From CAYJLF01 sp964371055 (GTDB lineage Bacteria; Eisenbacteria; RBG-16-71-46; CAIMUX01), in contig CAYJLF010000001.1 of the NCBI GenBank assembly GCA_964371055.1, forward strand, positions 1 through 64,000: a DNA stretch of 64,000 bases, in the 5' to 3' direction. Numbering within the stretch: position 1 is the first letter of the stretch; each line of letters opens with the position of its first letter. Below the pieces are notes generated by a model. It saw only the letters and a program-made list of their open reading frames with translations. It was not told the origin of the DNA and made no database searches. Both the position numbers and the translations under genes were made by a program. Below are positions 27,452 to 35,077 of this stretch, piece after piece.

Positions 27452-28104
27452 CCCTCCCCTCCCAGGTGCGAACGCTCGATGCCGAGGATCAGCCGGAGAC
27501 TGGTCGAGACCGTGCCGAGCGCGATGCCGATCATGATGGCCCGCTGCCCCGCGGTGTTCGGGACGTTCATGATCCAGTCGGCGAGATTGGAAAGGCGGTA
27601 TCCCTCCGGCAGGAACGCCGTCAGCTGGTCACCGACCGGCACCCGGCCGAGCATGACGAGGAAGCCGGCGGCGAGCAGAAGGGTGGCCGACAGATTCCGC
27701 GCGCGGAAGGCGCGGTAGGCCGCGCTCGCGACGTAGAAGGCAAGCACGGCGAACATGGTCGCGCTGAGCGGGTTGTAGACGTTTTGGTAGATCCAGTCGA
27801 ACTTCGTGCCCGGTTCCTGGAAGCGGGTGCCGCCGCTCAGGAAGAAGCCGACCACCGTCGTGAGGAGGAAGGAGGCGATGATCACGGCCGCGTACGGCCA
27901 TCCCTTCTCCCGGCGGTAGACGGAGTTGCCGGAGACCTTCATCAGGTTGAGCGCGCCGAGCCAGATGGCGAAGGCGGCGATGATCTGCACCCAGTCGGTC
28001 AGGGTGTTCTGGAGGCCCGAGAAGGGGGGATGGGGCACGAAGTACTGCAGGATATAGACGATGCCGATGAAGGCCGTGAGGTAGATCGGGACGGTCCGCT
28101 TCAT
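27448..28104 (-). CDS. Six-TM membrane protein of unknown function (cluster member)
   Basis: A 218-residue integral membrane protein with about six TM helices (YLTAFIGIVYILQYFVP, IIAAFAIWLGALNLM, AAVIIASFLLTTVVGFFL and three more). Conserved-looking loops are NPLSATMFAVLAFYVASAAYRAFRARN and PEGYRLSNLADWIMNVPNTAGQRAIMIG. It starts nine nt after the stop of the FN3 membrane protein and overlaps the next gene by four bases. I cannot assign a substrate or activity. Confidence 0.82.
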   Translation of the reverse strand: MKRTVPIYLTAFIGIVYILQYFVPHPPFSGLQNTLTDWVQIIAAFAIWLGALNLMKVSGNSVYRREKGWPYAAVIIASFLLTTVVGFFLSGGTRFQEPGTKFDWIYQNVYNPLSATMFAVLAFYVASAAYRAFRARNLSATLLLAAGFLVMLGRVPVGDQLTAFLPEGYRLSNLADWIMNVPNTAGQRAIMIGIALGTVSTSLRLILGIERSHLGGEG

Positions 28105-28113
28105 CCGGCGCCC

Positions 28114-29448
28114 CTACTCCACCCGGAAGAGCCGGGCGAAGTCGACCAGCCCGGTGCTTTGCACGACGATTCCCACCAGCATGAGCACGAGGAGGATCGC
28201 CTTGCCGATGTCCTGTCCCTTCAGCGAGCCGAGCTGGCGCGGTTCCTTGCTGAGGTAGGCGCCGGCGACGAAGAGCTCCTCGCCGATCAGGGTGTAGTCG
28301 CAGGCGGCCACGAAGAAAGGAAGCTGCGAGGCCTGCGCCGTCCCCGCGATCTGGATCGCACCGATCGCATTGCCCGTCTCGGCCAGGATGAGCGACTCGG
28401 CGAAGAACGATCCCTGCATGAAGATCGCGGCAGGTTTCTCGCGGACCATGATCCCCTCCAGCGCGGCGGCGTAGCCGAACTGGTCGTCGGTCAGATAGAA
28501 GACCATGTCGTCGCTGTAGCCTTCCGGCCTTCCTGTGGCGAGGTAGGCCTCCTTCACGGTCTCGCGACAGGCGACCATGACGAGCGAGCGGGAGACCGGC
28601 ACCGAGAGAGCCGTCTCATACTCCGCCGTCAGCCGCGCGACGCGTCCGAGGATGGCGATACCGGCCAGGGTCTGCACCTGGTCCATATCCTGGGTGCCGG
28701 GCACGAAGAGAATCGTCCGCCCCATCTCGGTGGCCCGTCCGACCGCCTCGTCCACCGCCTCGAGCCCCGCGATTTTGCGGATGAAGATGTGTCCGCCCCG
28801 CTCTGCCCGGCGGATGTAATAGAGAACCAGCCCGGAGAGCGTCAGGACCGCGACCAGCATGTTGACCCGGCCGGTATGGAACCACTGTGCGCGCGAGGAG
28901 GTCGGACCGATGGAGGGCGACAGCCCGGAGGGTCGCGGCGCCGGATCGTCGGCCCCGTCGGTCACGCCCTCGGCCGCCACGCGGTACCAGTACGGAACGC
29001 CGTCCCGCAGACCCTCGGTGTCGATGAATCGGATCATCCCTCGCGGCAGGCGCCCGATTTCGAGGTAGGGCCCCTCCGCCGCGGCGGCGCGGAGGACCCG
29101 ATAACCGGAGAATCCATGGCGGTCGGGGGTGTCGTCGGGCGACAGCGTCCACGTGACGGTGAGGCTACGTCCGGCGTCATTGCGCGTGTCGGCGACGATC
29201 ACTCTCTCGGGCGGACGATACGGTTCGATGATTCCTGCGGGGGGCTCGGCCGGGGCGGACTCGGTCTCTCCGGACTGCGCGGCCGCCGGAAAGCCGGCGA
29301 GTGACCCGGGAAGAATTCCGAACAGGACGAGCAGGACGGACCGAAGGAGACGGGGAACGACCATGCCATCCGGCGTCGACGTGGACGCCGCGCGGTGGGA
29401 GTCCCGGGCCCGCCCTGCGCCTGTCCGAGACTCCCGAACACCTGTCAT
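28114..29448 (-). CDS. FN3-domain membrane protein (DUF6754-like), first gene of the membrane cluster
   Basis: A 444-residue protein. After a charged leader and signal/anchor (LLRSVLLVLFGILPGSLAG) comes a fibronectin-III-like domain (about 80-175; GYRVLRAAAAEGPYLEIG...YWYRVAAEGVTDG). A TM follows (MLVAVLTLSGLVLYYI), then a 190-residue soluble alpha/beta domain (HIFIRKIAGLEAVDEAVGRA) and a C-terminal TM. It resembles the family I recall as DUF6754, but that was not checked. The ATG at 29448 has GGGGAG five bases upstream; the alternative ATG at 29364, nearer the signal sequence, lacks one. It heads the overlapping cluster that runs to 24952. Confidence 0.78.
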   Translation of the reverse strand: MTGVRESRTGAGRARDSHRAASTSTPDGMVVPRLLRSVLLVLFGILPGSLAGFPAAAQSGETESAPAEPPAGIIEPYRPPERVIVADTRNDAGRSLTVTWTLSPDDTPDRHGFSGYRVLRAAAAEGPYLEIGRLPRGMIRFIDTEGLRDGVPYWYRVAAEGVTDGADDPAPRPSGLSPSIGPTSSRAQWFHTGRVNMLVAVLTLSGLVLYYIRRAERGGHIFIRKIAGLEAVDEAVGRATEMGRTILFVPGTQDMDQVQTLAGIAILGRVARLTAEYETALSVPVSRSLVMVACRETVKEAYLATGRPEGYSDDMVFYLTDDQFGYAAALEGIMVREKPAAIFMQGSFFAESLILAETGNAIGAIQIAGTAQASQLPFFVAACDYTLIGEELFVAGAYLSKEPRQLGSLKGQDIGKAILLVLMLVGIVVQSTGLVDFARLFRVE

Positions 29449-29515
29449 GCGTTCTCCCCGCCCGGCCTGTTCCGGCGAGGATGCCCGTCGGCCCGATCCG
29501 GGTCAAGCCCGGCTG

Positions 29516-31105
29516 TCATCCGCCGAGCGAGAACTCGGGAATCGGCACCGCCACGCTGAAGCGCAGTCCGAATGGACTCTCCTGGTACTTCTGCGTGCCG
29601 TTGATGAGATAGCCGGCGGCAGGTCCGGGCGAGAAGATCCCGCCACGCAGAGTCAGAGTCACGCGCGGGTCCGGCAGCCACTCCACCAGTCCGTCGATCT
29701 CGCTCCCCAATTCGGTCGATTCGCCGCCCGTCCCGTCCGGTTCCCGGCCCCATTCCTCGCGGCTGATCCGGCCGTCCCCGTTGGCATCGGTCCACGGCTT
29801 GAGCGCCTCGGTGGCCCGCAGGAGAGTGAAACTGCCGCCCAGCTTGAGGTTCGAACGCAGCCGGAAGGCGAGCGCTCCCTGCATCGCGGTCGTGTTCTCC
29901 ACTCCCCGATAGCCACGGACGTAGGGATTGCCGAGTCCCTGGGGGGCGAGCCCCTTGCGATCGAGCGCCAGGCCGTTCTCCCACACCTCGGTCAGGAACC
30001 AGCGGCCGTCGTTGCTCAAGGAATTGATGTTCCCCTCGAACTGGAACGGATCGGGATCGCCGGAGGCGAGCACGACCGTGCCGCTGAGATCGAACCTGGC
30101 CCCCGTTACGGCGACACGACCGTAGACATTCATTCCGGCCAGGTCGCCGTTGTTGACGTCGTGACGTTCATCGAGGCCGGAATCGACGTTCTTCACCCGA
30201 TCGACTCCCTGCAGGTAGTCGAACTCGACGTCGGCCGAGAGGCGTCCCGCGCGGGCGGCCAGCGCCACGCCGAGCACGGTGGCGCGCGTGATGTGCGGCT
30301 GGAAGCGCGCCCCCGGCAGGTAGGAGTCGGGGAGCGAAGTCGTCCCGTCTCCGTTGTTGCGGTCGAGGTAGTAGAGGAAGAACGGGTGCAGTCGCAGCCG
30401 CGCTTTGTCGCCGCCGAGAGTGGCGTCGGCGAACCAGAGGTCGGCGTCGCGATCATCCGCGATCACCGAGTCGGCGGCGACGATCCCCGGGACGGTCGTC
30501 CGGTGATCGGCGAGTCCCGCTTCGGACTCCTTGGCGAACCCGGCGCCCAGCCGGAATCCCGGACCGAAGTCGCGGTGGATCTGCAATCCGGGCAGATCGG
30601 AATCGAGCACCAGGAGGTGGCCGAAGGCGAACTCCTGCCGGCCCAGGTACCACCGCGTGCGCGAGCCCGCGTGGCGCCAGGCGAGGTAGGCGCGATCGAT
30701 CCTGACGTCGAGGAAATCCTGGCGCGCTCCGATCCGCCCGGTCGAAGCAGCGTCTGCCTCCTGGTCCGAGGCCCAGATCCCCTGCGCCAGGTCGAGGTTC
30801 AAATTGATGTTCAGATGGTCGGAGAGAATGAAGCGCGGGCGGAGATTCAACCGCTGAGTCCAGAAACCGTCTCTCTCCCCCTTGCCACTCACTCCGCCGC
30901 GCGATCCGAGAAAGAAGTTCTTCTGCAGATAGCTGTCGGTCTCATAGAGCCCCGCCACTGTCAGGCGCGATCGCGGTCCGCCGGGCACGGTCCCGGAAGG
31001 CGCAACGGCTCCCGCCGTTCCCTGCGCCGCGGCCGAGGCCGCCCAGGCCAGCCAGAGAGCGAACAGCACGCTGAACGAGCACCCATACCGCCTTGACCGG
31101 TTCAT
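29516..31105 (-). CDS. Porin-like outer-membrane beta-barrel with an EF-hand loop
   Basis: A 529-residue exported protein with a signal peptide ending SAAAQ and long stretches of alternating hydrophobic and polar residues with aromatic girdles, like alginate-export/porin barrels (LNLRPRFILSDHLNINLNLDLAQG). Near residue 435 an EF-hand-type calcium loop, DANGDGRISREEW, sits in what should be a loop. The start MNRSRRYG has AGGAG six bases upstream; the earlier in-frame ATG is out of context. It precedes the FN3 membrane protein by 68 nt and follows the propeller lipoprotein by 168 nt, so it may be co-transcribed with either group. Confidence 0.82.
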   Translation of the reverse strand: MNRSRRYGCSFSVLFALWLAWAASAAAQGTAGAVAPSGTVPGGPRSRLTVAGLYETDSYLQKNFFLGSRGGVSGKGERDGFWTQRLNLRPRFILSDHLNINLNLDLAQGIWASDQEADAASTGRIGARQDFLDVRIDRAYLAWRHAGSRTRWYLGRQEFAFGHLLVLDSDLPGLQIHRDFGPGFRLGAGFAKESEAGLADHRTTVPGIVAADSVIADDRDADLWFADATLGGDKARLRLHPFFLYYLDRNNGDGTTSLPDSYLPGARFQPHITRATVLGVALAARAGRLSADVEFDYLQGVDRVKNVDSGLDERHDVNNGDLAGMNVYGRVAVTGARFDLSGTVVLASGDPDPFQFEGNINSLSNDGRWFLTEVWENGLALDRKGLAPQGLGNPYVRGYRGVENTTAMQGALAFRLRSNLKLGGSFTLLRATEALKPWTDANGDGRISREEWGREPDGTGGESTELGSEIDGLVEWLPDPRVTLTLRGGIFSPGPAAGYLINGTQKYQESPFGLRFSVAVPIPEFSLGG

Positions 31106-31273
31106 CCTCGACTCCTTTCCCGCGCAGGACCGGGTTCCCTCCCCGCCCCGGACGGACAGCGCCCCACAGCGCTCGGGCGGAATCTTACCCGGCCGGCGTC
31201 CGGGGTCCAGCGGTTTCCCGCGGAGACCGGGCCTCGAACGGGATCGGGCACCGCGAGTCGGGCCCACGCGGCG

Positions 31274-32500
31274 CTACGCGGGAGGGGCCGCGGGCGCGCT
31301 CCCGGGGAGGAGCAGGAGTTCGAACGGAGGGAGCCCGGACCCAACCGGACCTCCGAGCGAATCTCCGGTCGCGGCGTGGAAGACCCGGATTCCGGGGTTC
31401 AGAAAGGTGCGATCCGCGATGAACAGGCGGCCGGCCTCGCTGACCAGGAGGTCGGAGAGGACGTACCCGACGGGCTGGTAGACGGGGCCGATCACCTCCC
31501 CGCTCGCCGGGTTCCAGGCCAGCAGCACGGTGTTGAAGGTCGCATCGGAGACCAGGGCATAGGCGCGCGTCGACGACCAGAGCGCGATGTCGATGAGATC
31601 GCCCCCCAGCGCCGCCTCGGTCACGGCGAATCCGCGGCTCACGAGGTTGGTGGGATCGACCCGCTCGACCCCTCCGGCATCGACGACACCATACTGGCCG
31701 GCGAGCGGCACGAGGAGGTCGCCAGTAGCGGGATCGATCTGCATCGGGGCGGCCGGGTTCAGTCCCGCCAGGGCGATACCCTGGACCCCGGGCTCGGACG
31801 GAACGACGTCGATGACCTCCCGCCGGACCAGGTCGATCACGACGAGCTGCGACGGAGGCGACGGCAGCCAGGGGTCGGGCCACGCCTGCCGGACCATCCG
31901 CTGCACCTGGACGAAGAGACGGTCGCCCTGCACGATCATCCGGTGCATCTCGCAGAGGCCGTCAGCGTCGGCGAAGGCGGCCAGGGAGATCGTTCCGAGG
32001 ACGACGCCACTCGACGGATCGACCTCCAGCAGATCGTTCGATTCGTAGCGGGAGACATAGGCGCGAACCCGCGTGATCACCGCGATGTCCTGTGGGTTCG
32101 TGCCGGCGCCGACGGAGAACTCCTGGACGGTGCTCCAGTCGGCGGGGTCGATGACCTGGATGTTGTCGCAGGCGTGCCGGTTGACGACGTAGACGAACCC
32201 GCCGTGCACGCGCGCCACCGCGTCGGCGCAGACCGGCTCGAGGTCGCGTTCCGCCATCCACGGCGCCTCGAGGCCGATCGCGGCGAGCGAGCCGGTGGCA
32301 TAGTCGGTCGTCAACGCCAGCAGGCGATCGGGTGGATCGGAAGGCGGCGGCGGCATGGAGGGATCGTCATCCGCGCAGCCGGGAAGCAGGATCAGGCTCG
32401 CGACGATCGTCGACAGGATGGCGAGAATCGGCGCACGCACCGCACGGCTGCCGGCGACGGTCGACGGGAGGGCAGGACGCATCTTCGGGTAGGCCAACAT
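31274..32500 (-). CDS. Surface beta-propeller lipoprotein, BtuG-like
   Basis: A 408-residue lipoprotein: a type II signal ends LLPGC with the lipidated cysteine at 42, followed at once by ADDD, an acidic stretch like the surface-export signal of Bacteroidota lipoproteins. The rest is made of YVTN/NHL-type propeller blades (FVYVVNRHACDNIQVIDPADW, GTNPQDIAVI, RAYVSRYESNDLLEVDP). AAAGGAG precedes the ATG. Its position 28 nt after a riboswitch-controlled TonB receptor matches BtuB-BtuG of Bacteroides, where BtuG captures cobalamin and caps the receptor. The propeller class is clear; cobalamin binding is inferred. Confidence 0.78.
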   Translation of the reverse strand: MLAYPKMRPALPSTVAGSRAVRAPILAILSTIVASLILLPGCADDDPSMPPPPSDPPDRLLALTTDYATGSLAAIGLEAPWMAERDLEPVCADAVARVHGGFVYVVNRHACDNIQVIDPADWSTVQEFSVGAGTNPQDIAVITRVRAYVSRYESNDLLEVDPSSGVVLGTISLAAFADADGLCEMHRMIVQGDRLFVQVQRMVRQAWPDPWLPSPPSQLVVIDLVRREVIDVVPSEPGVQGIALAGLNPAAPMQIDPATGDLLVPLAGQYGVVDAGGVERVDPTNLVSRGFAVTEAALGGDLIDIALWSSTRAYALVSDATFNTVLLAWNPASGEVIGPVYQPVGYVLSDLLVSEAGRLFIADRTFLNPGIRVFHAATGDSLGGPVGSGLPPFELLLLPGSAPAAPPA

Positions 32501-32528
32501 GGGGGCTCCTTTGTCTCGGCGCGGCAGG

Positions 32529-34640
32529 TCAGCGCGAGAAGGTCAGTTCGACGGCGTAGAGGCGGCCCGGCAGAGGGAAGCCGTCCTGATCCTCGACTCT
32601 CCGGTCCTCCAGGTTCTGGACTTCGGCGCGCACGCGCACATCGCCGCCGGCCAGATCGCACGTCACCGCCACGTCATGAACTGCGGAGGCGGGCGTCCGT
32701 TTCTCCGGGGAGTTGTAACGATCGCGGAAGTGCCCGGAACGGGTCGAGAGCTCCCAGCGGGCATCCCAGCGTCCCCGGCAGAGGGTCGTCGCGACGAAAC
32801 CTTCACGCGCCGGGAGGTAGGGGAGTTCCTTGTCCCGGTACGTGGCGCTTGGACCGAGGTCGCGCGTCGCCTGCCACGTGTAGCTTCCCTCGATTTCGGC
32901 CTGGAATCGCGCGGGGAGGCGGCAGCCGGCGAAGAGGCTCGCCTCCACCCCCCGCACCCACGAGCGATCCAGGTTCTGGGCCTTGAACGACCGCTGGCTG
33001 TTCTGTAAGAGCGCGATCCGGTCCTGGACCACGCTCTCGAAGAAGGCTGCTTCGAGCCGCACCGGACGGAGGGGGGCATAGGCGAACCCTGCGTCCCACT
33101 GCATCCCCTGCTCGGGACGGAGCTCTGGATTGCCGTCCTGCACCCCCGACTGTCCGAAGAGCTCCGGGAAGGTCGGGAAGCGCGCCAGCAGGCCATGATT
33201 GGCCTTCAGAACCAGGCCATGCCCCGCGTCGAAGCGCGCGCCGAAGGCCGGGCCCTCGTGGCGTTGGATCCGCGACCGTGACGATCCCGACGGTTGTCCC
33301 CACGCAACCGGCCCGGCGTAATTGTCGGACGCGCGCGCCCAGCGATAGGCCGCTTCGAAGGACGAGCGTCCGAGGATCACCCGGTCCTCCAGGACGTACG
33401 TTCGGTGCCGCCGCGCACGGGTGAATCCGGTCGTCGAACGGAGGCGATCACGAGGAGTCCAGCGCTCGGTCCGCTGCTCCAGCGAGGCACGGATCTCCTG
33501 GACCGGCAGCAGGCGCCTCCACCCGCGCGAGACGATCGAGAGGCCGAAGCGACCCCCTCGATCGAGCGTCCGGTTATCAGTCGACGATCGGGAGAGCCCC
33601 GCCTCTCCCTCTGGGTTCGCGTACCGATCGCGCGACCGTTCGCGATGGAGTCCGGCCTCGATCCGCGGAACCGCCGCGACCGGGCCGAAGCCCGCCAGCC
33701 AGGCGCCCCGCAGTTCGACCTGATGCCGCGTCCGCTCGGTACGCAGACGAATCGACCGGGTCTGCAGGTTCTCCGTCCCCGGCACGCCGCCCTCGCGGTG
33801 AAAGCTCCGGCCGGTATAGTCCGCCCGCAGCGTGCGCAGGAGGTCCAAGGGCGCGCTCGATCCCCGTCCCGACCGCGTCGGTGCTCGCACCGATCCTTTC
33901 CACAGGAGGGTCAGATCCTCGAAGTCATTGTTGCTTCGCCGCACCGTCCGATCGTCGGCGGTGTTGACCACGAGGGTGCCGTTGCGGTTCCGGTAGGGGT
34001 AGTCCCCGTCGCTCCGACGCCACTGCCCGCTGAGGAACGCCGCTCCGATGCCGCGTGTACCGCCCCAGGAAGCCCGGCCGAGCGTGGTCCCGAAGCTGGC
34101 CGCCCCGGCGGTCGCGGTCAAGGGTGCGGTGAGAGCGCGCGGTGTGACCAGGTTGATCACCCCGGCCGCCGGCGGTCCGCCCCAGCCGGAGACCTGGGAT
34201 CCCCGCACGATCTCGGCGTGGTCGAAGCTGCCGGCCGGGAGGAGCGCGAGATCGATCACGCCGTCTCCGGCCGAGGCGATCGGAACGCCGTCGAGGCAGA
34301 TCGCGACCTGCCCCGGCGTGCTTCCGCGCACGCTGGCCTGGGCGAAACCTCCGAGACCTCCATAGCGATGCACGTGGAGTCCGGCCACGCGATCGAGCAG
34401 GTCGGCGAGGTCGCGGCCGGCCGGCACCTCTGCGCCCAGCGGGACAATGGTCGAAAAGACGCTGCGCGCCGCCAGCATCGACTCCGCGTCCGGCCGGGGC
34501 GCGCGAACCTCGACCGTATCGACAAGGTCAGGCCAGAACGTCTGTCCGCGGGATGGAATCGATGTCGTCAGGAAGAAGAAGAAGAAGAAGAGGGCGCCGA
34601 GCGCCGGAATAGCCCCCAGGGGAATGCATCGTCGAGCCAC
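32529..34640 (-). CDS. btuB: TonB-dependent receptor, probable cobalamin importer (BtuB-like)
   Basis: A 703-residue outer-membrane receptor. A signal peptide with six consecutive phenylalanines is followed by the TonB-box-like DTVEVRAPRP, the plug domain (DLLDRVAGLHVHRYGGLGGFAQASVRG, DGVPIASAGDGVIDLALLPAG, RGSQVSGWGGPPAAGVINLVT), and a 22-strand-type barrel ending LYAVELTFSR with a C-terminal pattern near the usual aromatic end. The start is a GTG with GGAGG five bases away. A cobalamin riboswitch lies directly upstream, so the substrate is most likely vitamin B12 or another corrinoid. The inner-membrane BtuCDF transporter is not in the window. Confidence 0.9.
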   Translation of the reverse strand: MARRCIPLGAIPALGALFFFFFFLTTSIPSRGQTFWPDLVDTVEVRAPRPDAESMLAARSVFSTIVPLGAEVPAGRDLADLLDRVAGLHVHRYGGLGGFAQASVRGSTPGQVAICLDGVPIASAGDGVIDLALLPAGSFDHAEIVRGSQVSGWGGPPAAGVINLVTPRALTAPLTATAGAASFGTTLGRASWGGTRGIGAAFLSGQWRRSDGDYPYRNRNGTLVVNTADDRTVRRSNNDFEDLTLLWKGSVRAPTRSGRGSSAPLDLLRTLRADYTGRSFHREGGVPGTENLQTRSIRLRTERTRHQVELRGAWLAGFGPVAAVPRIEAGLHRERSRDRYANPEGEAGLSRSSTDNRTLDRGGRFGLSIVSRGWRRLLPVQEIRASLEQRTERWTPRDRLRSTTGFTRARRHRTYVLEDRVILGRSSFEAAYRWARASDNYAGPVAWGQPSGSSRSRIQRHEGPAFGARFDAGHGLVLKANHGLLARFPTFPELFGQSGVQDGNPELRPEQGMQWDAGFAYAPLRPVRLEAAFFESVVQDRIALLQNSQRSFKAQNLDRSWVRGVEASLFAGCRLPARFQAEIEGSYTWQATRDLGPSATYRDKELPYLPAREGFVATTLCRGRWDARWELSTRSGHFRDRYNSPEKRTPASAVHDVAVTCDLAGGDVRVRAEVQNLEDRRVEDQDGFPLPGRLYAVELTFSR
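34571..34592. repeat. GAA/TTC trinucleotide run inside the btuB signal peptide
   Basis: Six consecutive GAA units on the plus strand (TTC on the coding strand) encode six phenylalanines in the hydrophobic core of the receptor's signal peptide. Such a run can change length by slippage without breaking the frame. Confidence 0.8.
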
Positions 34641-34679
34641 GGTCCCTCCGGTCCACGAAAGGGAATCCTCCGTATGTGC

Positions 34680-34860
34680 ACACCGGCAGGTCTTCTGGCT
34701 CTCGGATCATCCCGACCTCGCGCCTTCCCGCCCTCCGCTCCGCGACGTCCTGCGACGTCCGGCGCGGGTCGAACAGTGGCATCGTGCGAGGTCGGTCCCC
34801 GACTACAGCGGCGGGCCCGCAACGGCTTTTGACCGTTTTCCCTCTTGGCGCCTACGCGAG
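34680..34860 (-). ncRNA. Cobalamin riboswitch
   Basis: Read on the minus strand the leader contains, in order, the conserved aptamer elements: GTAGGCGCCAAGAGGGAA (34835-34853), GCGGGCCCGCCGCTGT (about 34806-34821), a variable region with CCACTG, and the B12 box GAGCCAGAAGACCTGCC (34686-34702). These match the AdoCbl-type consensus GGGAA, CCCGC-CTGT and GCCAGGAGACCTGCC with small changes. It ends about 40 nt before the btuB start, whose ribosome site GGAGG could be masked by the expression platform. Cobalamin binding would reduce btuB expression. Confidence 0.9.
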
Positions 34861-35077
34861 GATGGCCGTCGATCGTCGATGGCTATCGCCGCGCCGGCGC
34901 ACACCGGCATGATGATCGTGCGGAGGAAGCATCGCGCCGACGGGGAGTTCGTGTCAAGGAGATCGACACCGGGAAGGCGAATGCGCCGGAAACGAGTTCG
35001 GAGCGGGACGGGTCCCCGGGTCCCGAGGTATCGTTCCCTCCAACGAGCCTTTTCCATCGAAGCATCGGAGGTCGCCC

